In this document: in pieces, positions 7,767 through 16,037 of the stretch
Layout of the letters: every line of letters begins with the position of its first letter
Position numbering within the stretch: position 1 is the first letter of the stretch
Assembly (NCBI RefSeq): GCF_001613085.1
Contig: NZ_BDBR01000048.1
Coordinates: 1-64,000, forward strand
Direction: 5' to 3'
Source: Nocardia salmonicida NBRC 13393
Lineage (GTDB): Bacteria > Actinomycetota > Actinomycetes > Mycobacteriales > Mycobacteriaceae
Length of the DNA stretch: 64,000 nt
Notes under the pieces: model-generated
Database searches by the model: none
What the model saw: the letters and a program-made list of their open reading frames with translations, nothing else
What the model was told of the DNA's origin: nothing
Program-made: the position numbers and the translations under genes

Positions 7767-9344
7767 GTGGCTCACCTGTCGGAACGGTGTGGAGGTTGTA
7801 GACGCGTGTTGGACCCCGGCGTGGGGATGAGGTCGGGGGGATTCGAGGCCGATCGCGGCGTGTTGTCGGCGACGGTGCGCACCGGAAGTGCTCCGGGGCG
7901 TTCGCGGCCCGCCACGCCACCGGTGCTCGCTCCGCGCCCGTGTCCGGCGCACGTGCCGCTCGCGCCCGCCCAGGAGCGGATGTGGCAGGCCGCGCGGCTG
8001 GGCCGGTCGGCGGACTGGAATGTCGCGCGGGCCATGCGCTTGCGCGGCGCGGCCGTCGATGTGGCGGCACTGCGCGAAGCACTGAAACTCCTTGTCGCCC
8101 GACACGATCCGCTGCGAACCCGTTACCCGGCGACCGAGCTCGGCCCGGCGCAGCGGGTAATCGAGCCCGGCGACGCCGTCCTCGATGTGGCCGAATGCGC
8201 GGTCAGCGCAGCCGAACTCGCCCCCGCGGTCGCCGAGCTGGCCGGGCGGCCCTTCGACCTCGCCGGTGAACTGCCGGTGCGGGCACGGCTGTTCGTACTC
8301 GGCCCCGACGATGTGGTGCTGGCCCTTGTCGTGCACCACATCTCGGTCGACGGTCGCTCGATGGGCCCGCTGATCCGCGATCTGGTCACCGCCTACCTGG
8401 CTTGCCGTGCGGGCACTTCCCCGCAGTGGCGGCCGCTGCCGATCAGCTACACCGACTACACCCTGTGGAAGCACGAGCAGCTCGGCGAGTTCACCGACGA
8501 GTGGAGCCGGGCCACCCATCAGCTGCGGTACTGGGCCAATGCGCTGGCGGGCCGTCCCGCCCGGCTCGCCCTGCCCGCCCGCGAACAGCCCGCCCCGCCG
8601 ATCGACCCCGTCGCCGGTGCGCTGCTGCCGATTTCGTTCGATGCCGCGACCCACGCCGGGCTGCTGCGCTTGGCGCACGAGGGTCGGGCGAGCCTGTTCA
8701 TGGTGTTGCAGGCCGCGTTCGCCCTCACCGTCGGCGCCTTCGCGCGCAGCTCCGATGTCACTGTCGCCACGGCGGTTTCGGGACGCGAGCACCGCCTGCT
8801 CGACGATCTCGTCGGCAACTTCTCCGATGACGTGCTGATGCGGGTCCGCCTCGACCGCGCGGGCGACGTCGAGGAGCTCATCGATCAGGTCCGCCGCGTC
8901 GCGCTCGCCGCGTACGCCCACCCCGACACCCCCGACACCCGCCTCAAGCGTTGCCTGCTGGAGGACGCCGCGCTCCCGTTGTTTCAGGCGACGCTCATCC
9001 TGCAGCGAGCAGAAGCGCCACGCACTGCCACTGAACCATCACCGGCGCAAGGTCTTTCGATCACCGAGATACCGACCGGCGTGGTCAGGGCCAAGCACGA
9101 TCTCGAGTTCGGGCTCACCGATCACTACGATCGCATCGGCGCGCCCGCCGGTATCGACGGGTCGTTCATCTATCCGATCGCTCGATTCGACGAGACGACC
9201 GCACAGCACTTCGTGGCGCGCTTCGGCAAGGTCGTCGGGCTCCTCGCGCAGGGGTATCGCGGCCCGCTGGCGCCGTTGCTGGCGGCGGCCGGTCGAGGTC
9301 GTTCGCTGAGCACCGCTCGACGTGCGACCAGGGTGCTCGTCTGA
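7767..9344 (+). CDS. Stand-alone NRPS condensation-domain protein
   Basis: A protein of up to 525 residues with one condensation domain (about 60-500) and no visible adenylation, carrier or thioesterase domain. The catalytic motif HHISVDG (190-196) is intact, as are the PLAPAQERMW (C1-like) and RHDPLRTRY blocks. It could catalyse amide or ester formation, or acyl transfer, on a carrier protein supplied in trans. The first 60 residues are low-complexity, so the ATG at 7827 may be the true start instead of GTG 7767. It ends one base before the stop of the convergent PLP/rhodanese gene, which places it next to the sulfur/PLP operon. Confidence 0.85.
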   Translation: MAHLSERCGGCRRVLDPGVGMRSGGFEADRGVLSATVRTGSAPGRSRPATPPVLAPRPCPAHVPLAPAQERMWQAARLGRSADWNVARAMRLRGAAVDVAALREALKLLVARHDPLRTRYPATELGPAQRVIEPGDAVLDVAECAVSAAELAPAVAELAGRPFDLAGELPVRARLFVLGPDDVVLALVVHHISVDGRSMGPLIRDLVTAYLACRAGTSPQWRPLPISYTDYTLWKHEQLGEFTDEWSRATHQLRYWANALAGRPARLALPAREQPAPPIDPVAGALLPISFDAATHAGLLRLAHEGRASLFMVLQAAFALTVGAFARSSDVTVATAVSGREHRLLDDLVGNFSDDVLMRVRLDRAGDVEELIDQVRRVALAAYAHPDTPDTRLKRCLLEDAALPLFQATLILQRAEAPRTATEPSPAQGLSITEIPTGVVRAKHDLEFGLTDHYDRIGAPAGIDGSFIYPIARFDETTAQHFVARFGKVVGLLAQGYRGPLAPLLAAAGRGRSLSTARRATRVLV

Positions 9345-10661
9345 TCAGCCGCCGCGCTCCATGGCATATCCGGCATCGCGCCACGCGACGATGCCGCCCT
9401 CGAGGCTGAACGCCGCATAGCCCGCGCGGTGGGCCAGTGCGGCGAAGCGCAGCGAGGTCTCCCCGACCGGGCACACGAACACCACCGGCCGTGACCGCGG
9501 AAACGGCACACCCTGGGTGAGCATCTCGTCGAGTTGGTCGTCACGGATATTGAGCGCCCCGGGGACATGCCCGACCCGGTAGGCCATCGCGCCCCGGGTA
9601 TCGACGACAGTGGGTCTGGCGGTGCGGTCGAGCTCGGCGAGTTCGGCGGGTGAGAGCGTCGGCGCGGAGTCCTCGGGGCTCGGGGGCGCCGGTGCGGTGG
9701 GCTTGCCGAACAGGTCAGGCCGACGTTTGGCGAAATAGGACAGATACGGTTCCATTCGGTCACACACGATCAACACCGCCACCAGCGGTCTGCCCTCGGG
9801 CCGCGGCGCCGCGGCCAGGGCGTGCAGGGCGGCGTAATAGCCCGCGCCGCTGGTCGGTCCGGCGAGCACGCCGTAGCCGCGAACCAGGTCGAGGGTCGCC
9901 TCGATGGCGGCGGCGGCATCGACGGTGACGATCTGGTCGTAGAAATCCGGCCGGAACAGGCCGACCTCCCACATCTCGCGCTCCGAGCGGATACCGGGGA
10001 TGAAATCGAAACGATCCGACACCACCCCGATGGTGCGCAGCCCGGGATGATGGGCCAGCAGCGCGGTCGCGGTGCCACGGGTGGATCCGGTGGTGCCGAG
10101 GCCGCCGATCAGATAGTCGAGATGGTCGATGCCCGCGTCCGCGAGGTCGGTGGCGATCTCGGCGCCGGTGCCGTCGTGATGGGCCGCGACATTGCGCTCG
10201 TTCGTGTACTGCGAGGGGTGATACCAGCGGCCCTGCCCCTGGCTGATGGTCTGCTCGATGACGGCCGAAACATCGTCGGCCGCATGGGGATCGGGGCACT
10301 CGGACAGGCCGGGAAGCTCCACGATCTCGGTGCCGAGCAGTTGCAGCAGCTGGCGGACCTCGCTCACCCTGATCCGGTTGGTGACCGCGCGCAACGGGAT
10401 GCCGTGCAGTGCGCCGAGTACCCGCAGCGCTTTGGCGGTGTTGCCGCTCGACGCCTCGATGAACGACTGTCCGTCCGCGGCGATGTGATCGAGGTCGTCG
10501 CGGATCATCGCCCAGGCGACGCGATCCTTCACCGAACCGAAAGGGTTGTGCGACTCCAGCTTCGCGTACAGGTCGACCTCGGGTAACCCGTGTACGGCGG
10601 GGTCGAGACGCAGCAGGGGAGTGTTGCCGATCAGCTCGGTGATGTGGGTGTAGACCATCAC
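9345..10661 (-). CDS. Cysteine-synthase-like PLP enzyme fused to a rhodanese domain
   Basis: A 438-residue fusion. Residues 1-320 are a fold-type II PLP enzyme of the cysteine synthase group, with Lys45 in NPFGSVKDR as the PLP lysine, the substrate loop SSGNTA (71-76) and a glycine-rich phosphate loop GGLGTTGST. Residues 330-436 are a rhodanese domain with the active loop CPVGETS (Cys397). Family members replace the beta-substituent of an activated serine or cysteine; SbnA of staphyloferrin B synthesis makes N-(aminocarboxyethyl)glutamate this way. The rhodanese part suggests persulfide sulfur as donor (inference). It is the last gene of the operon, overlapping the decarboxylase stop by 4 bp (GTGA). 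Confidence 0.88.
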   Translation of the reverse strand: MMVYTHITELIGNTPLLRLDPAVHGLPEVDLYAKLESHNPFGSVKDRVAWAMIRDDLDHIAADGQSFIEASSGNTAKALRVLGALHGIPLRAVTNRIRVSEVRQLLQLLGTEIVELPGLSECPDPHAADDVSAVIEQTISQGQGRWYHPSQYTNERNVAAHHDGTGAEIATDLADAGIDHLDYLIGGLGTTGSTRGTATALLAHHPGLRTIGVVSDRFDFIPGIRSEREMWEVGLFRPDFYDQIVTVDAAAAIEATLDLVRGYGVLAGPTSGAGYYAALHALAAAPRPEGRPLVAVLIVCDRMEPYLSYFAKRRPDLFGKPTAPAPPSPEDSAPTLSPAELAELDRTARPTVVDTRGAMAYRVGHVPGALNIRDDQLDEMLTQGVPFPRSRPVVFVCPVGETSLRFAALAHRAGYAAFSLEGGIVAWRDAGYAMERGG

Positions 10662-12067
10662 CGGCCCCCGGGTCGATAGTCGGCGTCGGGACAGAGCTCG
10701 AACCCTCCGTCACGATGCAGCACAGCGACTTTCGCCGGAACGGGATGCATGCTGGCCTGTGCGGCCGACAGATCCATATGGTAGGCGGCGGTATTGGCGA
10801 ATACCACCGGATCGCCAGGGGAGGGCAGCTGGGCGACCCGCACCTGCCGCTGGGTGACCAGGTCGCGCTCGAGGCACAGATGTCCGGCGAAATACACTCC
10901 TACAGGCCGCGATCCGACCTCTTCGGACAGCACGATCGGATCGATGAGCACCTCCTGGTCGGCGGCGGTGACGGTGTCGCGGCTGAGATCCAGATGGACC
11001 AGCGTCGCGCCGCTACCCGCCTGCTTGACGAATTCCACCTGGGCCACGGTGATTCCGGCGTGATCGACCAGCGCTTTGCCCGGTTCCAGCCACAGGTCGA
11101 GGAGATTGTCGGTGAGCACCGTCCCCAGCGCCCGCCCGCCGTGTCCGGGCAGCGCGGCGGCGAGTAGTTCGGTGAGCATGACGGCAGCGGATTCGGTATT
11201 GGCGTATTTGTGGAACACCGGCCCGCCGTGCACCATTCCCTCGGCGAGGTGGTAGCCGAAAGTATTGTTTCCCCAGTGCATCGCGGGGCCTCGTCCGAGC
11301 AGGCCCGCCCGCAGGACACGGTCGTAGGCGTCGTAGCCCGCGGCGTCGGCGGTGAAGACCTGGCGCAGCCCGCCCCCGATATCGAGCACGGTCGGCGCGA
11401 GACCGTGCTCGTAGGCGCGCTCGATCAGTTCGAGACAGTCGCCGACCGCGTTGACCCGCTCCGTGGTGGCCGCGGTATCGAGGTGGAAGGCGAACCCGAG
11501 CAGCCGCAGCCGATCTCGGTGCCGCACCAGCAGCTCCAGCGCCATGTCCACATCGGCGAGATCGATGCCGAACCGGCTCGGCGAGCTACCGGAGAACCCC
11601 GAAACGCGCAGCAACACTTGCACCGGCTGCTCCGGCGACGCCAGCTCGGCCAGCGTCGCTAGTTCCCAGAGATTGTCCACATTGACCGTCACCCCTGCCG
11701 CCAGTGCGGCCCGCAGCATCGCGGCGCCCTTGGGCCCGGTCACCTCTATACGGTCGGCGGGGAATCCGGCAGACAGTGCCGAACGCAGTTCCTGCGCCGA
11801 CGCCACATCCACCGCGATCCCCGCGTGCGCGGCGGTACGGGCGAACGCCGCCGAACGATTCACTTTGTGCGCGTAGCAGAGTCGATATCGGACGGCATCG
11901 GCGTCGAGCACGGTACGCAGCGCCGCGAGGTTGGCGGTGAAGACCTGGGGGAACACCAGATGCAGGGGAGAGCCGTAGCGGCGCAGCGCCGCACGCACGC
12001 CGTCGCGGTCGGTGAGGAACGCGGCGACGAGCGGATGCAGCGCGGCGGGGACGGCGGGCGGGATCAT
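10658..12067 (-). CDS. Y4yA-family PLP-dependent decarboxylase
   Basis: A 469-residue fold-type III PLP enzyme related to diaminopimelate decarboxylase (LysA). The PLP lysine is Lys68 in CYAHKVN, and the glycine loop is LDIGGGLRQ. The C-terminal block FANTAAYHMDLSA is typical of the Y4yA subgroup named from the rhizobial plasmid gene y4yA, which also lies beside a cysteine-synthase-like gene (y4xP). SbnH in staphyloferrin B synthesis is a functional parallel. The substrate cannot be read from sequence. ATGA overlaps couple it to the genes on both sides. Confidence 0.85.
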   Translation of the reverse strand: MIPPAVPAALHPLVAAFLTDRDGVRAALRRYGSPLHLVFPQVFTANLAALRTVLDADAVRYRLCYAHKVNRSAAFARTAAHAGIAVDVASAQELRSALSAGFPADRIEVTGPKGAAMLRAALAAGVTVNVDNLWELATLAELASPEQPVQVLLRVSGFSGSSPSRFGIDLADVDMALELLVRHRDRLRLLGFAFHLDTAATTERVNAVGDCLELIERAYEHGLAPTVLDIGGGLRQVFTADAAGYDAYDRVLRAGLLGRGPAMHWGNNTFGYHLAEGMVHGGPVFHKYANTESAAVMLTELLAAALPGHGGRALGTVLTDNLLDLWLEPGKALVDHAGITVAQVEFVKQAGSGATLVHLDLSRDTVTAADQEVLIDPIVLSEEVGSRPVGVYFAGHLCLERDLVTQRQVRVAQLPSPGDPVVFANTAAYHMDLSAAQASMHPVPAKVAVLHRDGGFELCPDADYRPGGR

Positions 12068-13317
12068 CCCACCGACGTGCCGGGCACCTGCGCCGGCACG
12101 TCGTCGACCGGGTTGTACCCGCCGTCGCGCAACGCCTCGAACACGCGGAACCGGTTGCGCGGACTCCGGATCTGGGCGATCACGCGCTTGGATTCCAGGT
12201 CGATCTCGACGACGGGGATGTCCATCGACTCGAGCAGCGCGGTGATCGTGCGCACGCAGTGTCGGCAGCTCATATCGGGCACATAGAAGACACCGTCGTC
12301 ACCTGTCGGGTCGGTGCCGGGGCGCTGCTCGGTCAGGTCCTCGACCACCTCCACCGAGCCCGCCAGCGCGGCGAACGTCTCGACGAACCGGTCCGCCACA
12401 GTAGTGAGCACATGCACGCCGACACCGTCGATATCGTGCTGGGTAGCCGCGAGACAGGTGGGCCTGGTGTCGGCCGGCAGCAGCGCGTACTGCCGGGAGA
12501 TCAGGTCCAGGTCGTCGTGATACTTCGCGACGGCCGCCTCGGTCCCGAGACCCTCCTCGGTGGTCGCGCGCGCCATCACCGCGTGCGCGTCGGCGATGGT
12601 GGCGTCCTTCATCGTGCGCAGGACGGCGATCGAATCGGCGGTATAGCGCACGGACCCATCGGGCTGGGCGGCCAAGCGCACCGGGATCATCCCGCGCCGG
12701 AAGGTCGAGGCCTGCAACTCCCAGAACCAGCGGGTCGCTACGGCGGTGAATATCCCGGAATCGTTTATCCCCCTGGCGAATTGGACGACTCCGCGATAGG
12801 GGGTGTCGGCGGCGATGAGTCCGTGTTGGACCAGCGCGCGTCCCGTCGCTTCGACGCCGACCCGGAAGATCTCGTGCGGATCGTGATCGGTGGTGGTCGC
12901 GGCGAGGACACCGCGATCGTGGGCGAGCAGGGCCGCGGCCCGCGCCGGAAGACCGGATTCCGCCAGCGAATGCCACAGTGCGAGAACGGTTTCACGCGCG
13001 ATCACCGCGAGTTCGGGGCCCGATCCCGCGGTGTGGAAGTACCCGGTGTTGGGGATGCCCGCGCTGTCGGTCCAGGTGAGGCGGTGGGTCGCGCTGGTCA
13101 CCTGGTCCGGGCGACACGGTCGCATGAACCGTTCCATATACATCCGCTGGGACTGCGTCAGCGCGGCGCCGGGTTCGGGTTGCAATGCGCGAGTACGGAA
13201 GGTGATTCGCACCGGAGCCGGCGGGGCGGCCGAGGCGAAGAGTCCGGGGGCGGCCAGTCGGGCCAGTATCCGGGACGCGGCGCGACGATCGTAGTGCTGC
13301 ACGGTGGGCGTGCCCAT
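12064..13317 (-). CDS. Unknown protein with C-terminal HMA-like metal-binding domain
   Basis: A 417-residue protein. I do not recognise residues 1-330, which contain no transmembrane segment. The last 70 residues resemble a heavy-metal-associated domain: PDMSCRHCVRTI carries the CxxC (Cys351, Cys354), followed by the beta-alpha pattern and the GY near the end. Such domains bind Cu(I) or Zn(II) through two thiols, or here could accept a persulfide (speculation). The start at 13317 follows GAGGAGG. It is 40 bp after the desulfurase and overlaps the decarboxylase by 4 bp. Confidence 0.75.
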   Translation of the reverse strand: MGTPTVQHYDRRAASRILARLAAPGLFASAAPPAPVRITFRTRALQPEPGAALTQSQRMYMERFMRPCRPDQVTSATHRLTWTDSAGIPNTGYFHTAGSGPELAVIARETVLALWHSLAESGLPARAAALLAHDRGVLAATTTDHDPHEIFRVGVEATGRALVQHGLIAADTPYRGVVQFARGINDSGIFTAVATRWFWELQASTFRRGMIPVRLAAQPDGSVRYTADSIAVLRTMKDATIADAHAVMARATTEEGLGTEAAVAKYHDDLDLISRQYALLPADTRPTCLAATQHDIDGVGVHVLTTVADRFVETFAALAGSVEVVEDLTEQRPGTDPTGDDGVFYVPDMSCRHCVRTITALLESMDIPVVEIDLESKRVIAQIRSPRNRFRVFEALRDGGYNPVDDVPAQVPGTSVG

Positions 13318-13357
13318 CGTTCCTCCTCGGCGTCGGGGGCTTGGTGGACAGCTCGGG

Positions 13358-14653
13358 TCAGCGCCCGTGCCCGGCGATGCCGGACACACAGGCGACGAAT
13401 CGGTCGATCTCGTCGAGGGTGTTGTAGAGGTGGGTACTCACCCGCACCGAACCGCTCGCGGCATCGGCCGAGGGCACACAGTGCGCCCCGGTTCGGACCA
13501 GGAACCCGGCATCGGCCAGCACGAACCCGAGGTCGGCGGCGGTGAGCGTGTCGAGGGTGAACGAGACGATCCCGTAGCCGACCGCGCACGCGGCGTGCGC
13601 GGGCCCGGGGAGAAAGTCCAGCCCGGGGATCTCGCGCAGACCATCGATCAGCCGCAGGGTGAGGACCCGGTTGTGCGCGGCGACAGCGAACCGGTCGAGT
13701 TCGTCCAGCAGATCGAAAGCCGGTGCCAGGGAAAGGATGCCGGGAAGATTGTGGGTTCCGCCCTCGAGCAGTTCGGGCATGCCGGTGCCGACCAGACCGG
13801 CGTCGGTGATCGTCACCCCGGAGTGCCCGCCGGGCAGGAAAGGCCGCAGCCTGTCGTGCACCCGGCGATGGCAGTACAGCAGGCCGGTCCCGGGCGCACC
13901 GAACATCTTGTGCCCCGCGAAGACCGCGAAATCGGCGCGCAGAGCGCTCACGTCGATCGGCAGGTGCCCACCGCTCTGCGAGCAGTCGAAGCACAGCAGG
14001 ATCTCCGGGTCGATGCGGCCGTGCAATTCCTCGAGGGTGGTGAGCCCGCCGTACACATGATGCAGGTGGCTGGTGGTGATCAGCCGGGTGCGCGGACCGA
14101 CCTGCGCGAGGAGGTCCTCGATATCGGCCTCGCCGGTCGCGGTGCTGCGATAGGGCCGCAACACGATGCGTCGGCCGAACCGGCCGAGAGTGTCACGCAG
14201 GTGATGCCACGGCAGCACATTGGCGGCGTGATCGGCGGGGTTGTAGACGATCTCGTCGCCGTCGTTCAACTCGGCCAGACCCCAACTGTGCGCGATCGCG
14301 CCGAGCGCGGCGGTGGCTCCACCGGTGAACACGATTTCGTCGCGGTGCCGCGCGCCAAGAAAACCGGCCGCTCGGGTACGGACAGCGTCGATCCGTGTGG
14401 ACAGCGAGGTGGCCCAGCCGTAGGTGCCGCGGCCCGCGTTGGCGGTGTGCTCGCGGTGGTAGTCGGTGACGGCCGCGATGACCGTGTCGGGCTTCTGTGT
14501 CGTCGCGGCACTGTCCAGATAGACCACCGCGGGGTCGGCCAGGGCGGGGAACCGCGCGCGAATCGAGGCGGGCACCGGAGTGGGCGCGTGCCGGATCACC
14601 GAGGCGGCGGCGAGCTCGGGCCGGGCGGGGTACACGTGCTCAACGATACGCAC
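13358..14653 (-). CDS. Cysteine desulfurase (SufS-like class V aminotransferase)
   Basis: A 431-residue PLP enzyme that removes sulfur from cysteine as an enzyme-bound persulfide. It has LDSAATTQKP near the N-terminus, the PLP lysine Lys249 in FAGHKMFG, and the catalytic cysteine Cys392 in VRTGAHCVPS, matching the type II (SufS) loop RxGxHCxxP. No suf genes are adjacent, so a role in supplying sulfur to the operon is inferred rather than Fe-S assembly. It is the first gene of the operon that continues to 9345. Confidence 0.87.
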   Translation of the reverse strand: MRIVEHVYPARPELAAASVIRHAPTPVPASIRARFPALADPAVVYLDSAATTQKPDTVIAAVTDYHREHTANAGRGTYGWATSLSTRIDAVRTRAAGFLGARHRDEIVFTGGATAALGAIAHSWGLAELNDGDEIVYNPADHAANVLPWHHLRDTLGRFGRRIVLRPYRSTATGEADIEDLLAQVGPRTRLITTSHLHHVYGGLTTLEELHGRIDPEILLCFDCSQSGGHLPIDVSALRADFAVFAGHKMFGAPGTGLLYCHRRVHDRLRPFLPGGHSGVTITDAGLVGTGMPELLEGGTHNLPGILSLAPAFDLLDELDRFAVAAHNRVLTLRLIDGLREIPGLDFLPGPAHAACAVGYGIVSFTLDTLTAADLGFVLADAGFLVRTGAHCVPSADAASGSVRVSTHLYNTLDEIDRFVACVSGIAGHGR

Positions 14654-14721
14654 GTTTGTGCCACGGCTCGCGAAGAATTCTCAGCCGCAAGGCTTTTCGG
14701 CAGCGCGGGGTGGTGTCCGGC

Positions 14722-15156
14722 TCAGTAGTTGCCCTGGAGGTACTCGACGAGATGTTCACGCTCGGCGGCGAGTTCGGTGATCTCGCTCTTCACCACGTCA
14801 CCGATGCTGACGATGCCGACGAGTCGGTCCGACTCCACCACCGGCATGTGCCGGATCCGGTGCTCGGTCATCACATCTCGCAGCGAGGACACATCTTCAT
14901 CGGGCCCGCAGGTGCGAACCCGGGCGGTCATGATGTCGTTGACCGGCCGATCGAGCAGCGCGGCCCCGTGGGCGTGTAGATGACGCACCACGTCGCGTTC
15001 GGAGACGATGCCCGCGATCACCACGCCATCGGGGGAGACGACCACCGCGCCGATATTGTGCTCGGCCAGCGCCGTCAGCAAATCGCGCACCGTGGTCTGC
15101 GGTGTCACCGTGGTGACCGCCGTGCCCTTGCTGCGCAGGATCTCCGCTATCCGCAT
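14722..15156 (-). CDS. Tandem CBS-domain protein
   Basis: A 144-residue cytosolic protein made of two CBS repeats (about 8-63 and 75-130), which typically bind adenosyl ligands. The repeats contain AVVVSPDGVVIAGIVSERD and HMPVVESDRLVGIVSIGD. The size and arrangement match mycobacterial Hrp1-like proteins of unknown partner. ATG 15156 is chosen because the protein family starts at MRIAEIL and AGGTGG lies upstream; the frame is open to 15225. Confidence 0.85.
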   Translation of the reverse strand: MRIAEILRSKGTAVTTVTPQTTVRDLLTALAEHNIGAVVVSPDGVVIAGIVSERDVVRHLHAHGAALLDRPVNDIMTARVRTCGPDEDVSSLRDVMTEHRIRHMPVVESDRLVGIVSIGDVVKSEITELAAEREHLVEYLQGNY

Positions 15157-15243
15157 ACACGCACCACCTGTCCGGATCGATCGTCGCCCACCAGCATGAC
15201 CTGTTGGAACCGACCTGACCAGCACGAAGACGTTACGACCGGA

Positions 15244-15432
15244 CTATTCGTCGTCCAGCCCCGCGGACAGATACGCGGCGGCGGCCAGCCACTGGCGACA
15301 CTGTGGGCCGTGGATATCGTGCTGGCGCAGCATCTCGCGCGCCTGACGGTAGGTCAGCCCGTTCGGCTCGTCGCTACACGCGGTGGGCGATGCGACCGCG
15401 GCACCGACGTGACGCTGAAACGGACTACTCAT
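15244..15432 (-). CDS. Small hypothetical protein facing the DUF397/XRE module
   Basis: A 62-residue soluble protein with a possible helical segment LTYRQAREMLRQHDIHGPQCRQW. I know no family for it. GGAGGGG lies 7 nt before its ATG, so translation is plausible. Its upstream region (15433-15785) contains one copy of an 18-bp repeat and a 9-bp inverted repeat also close to the DUF397 gene, suggesting common control. Confidence 0.6.
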   Translation of the reverse strand: MSSPFQRHVGAAVASPTACSDEPNGLTYRQAREMLRQHDIHGPQCRQWLAAAAYLSAGLDDE

Positions 15433-15535
15433 CGAAGTCCCCTCCCATCCGGCGACGGAAGGTTTGCCCGGCAGGTGGAGCCGTGGAACCTTCCGATGAT
15501 CTTGCGGCCTGAGTCTACGGGCGGGCTGTTTTCGA

Positions 15536-15553
15536 ATGCAAGCACATCTGCAC
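15536..15553. repeat. 18-bp repeat, copy 1 (likely operator)
   Basis: The sequence ATGCAAGCACATCTGCAC occurs here and again, identical, at 17411-17428. Both copies lie upstream of a small minus-strand gene flanking the XRE regulator. Confidence 0.7.
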
Positions 15554-15709
15554 GTTCGTTTCGGCCGTGTCGGCTCGCGATGGGGTTGCGGCGCTTACGA
15601 ATTCAGGGGACTGGACGGCTCTATCCGAGCGTGTTCCAGGGTCATGACGTCGGGTAAGTACCGACCGGTGCGCGGTGGCCTCGAGCGTGTTAATGTCCCC
15701 CTCGCGCAA

Positions 15710-15741
15710 GCAGATGCAAGAACGTTTGTGCGTGCATCTGC
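15710..15741. promoter_or_regulatory. Inverted repeat upstream of DUF397 gene
   Basis: Perfect 9-bp arms GCAGATGCA (15710-15718) and TGCATCTGC (15733-15741) are separated by 14 bp. The half-site shares GCAGATG/CATCTGC with the 18-bp repeats, so all are probably bound by the same protein, most simply the adjacent XRE regulator. It ends 45 bp before the DUF397 start. Confidence 0.65.
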
Positions 15742-15785
15742 AAATTTCGTACCGATGGGCATCATTCGAGAAGGAGGAGTGCGGT

Positions 15786-16019
15786 ATGTCCGGAATGCAG
15801 CATGATCAGCGTGAACGCCCGGGAGACGGTGCGTGGCGCAAGAGCACCTACAGCAACCCCAGCGGCAATTGCGTCGAGGTTGCCGAGGCTGCCGACGGCT
15901 CGGTCGCCGTGCGCAACTCGCGCGACCCGCAGGGCTCGGTAATCTTCTACACCCGGCCCGAAATCGACGCGTTCATCCGCGGCGCGAAGGCCGGAGAGTT
16001 CGACTACCTCACCGGGTAA
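15786..16019 (+). CDS. DUF397 domain protein
   Basis: A 77-residue protein with the DUF397 core WRKSTYSNPSGNCVEVA...VAVRNSRDPQG and a final F-x-x-G-AKAGEFD block. DUF397 proteins are small partners of XRE/DUF5753 regulators in actinomycetes, and may act as antagonists of the regulator. AAGGAGGAG lies 6-7 nt before the ATG. The XRE gene starts 18 bp after its stop, so they are co-transcribed. Confidence 0.9.
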   Translation: MSGMQHDQRERPGDGAWRKSTYSNPSGNCVEVAEAADGSVAVRNSRDPQGSVIFYTRPEIDAFIRGAKAGEFDYLTG

Positions 16020-16037
16020 TCGGTAGGATCTGGGTCC

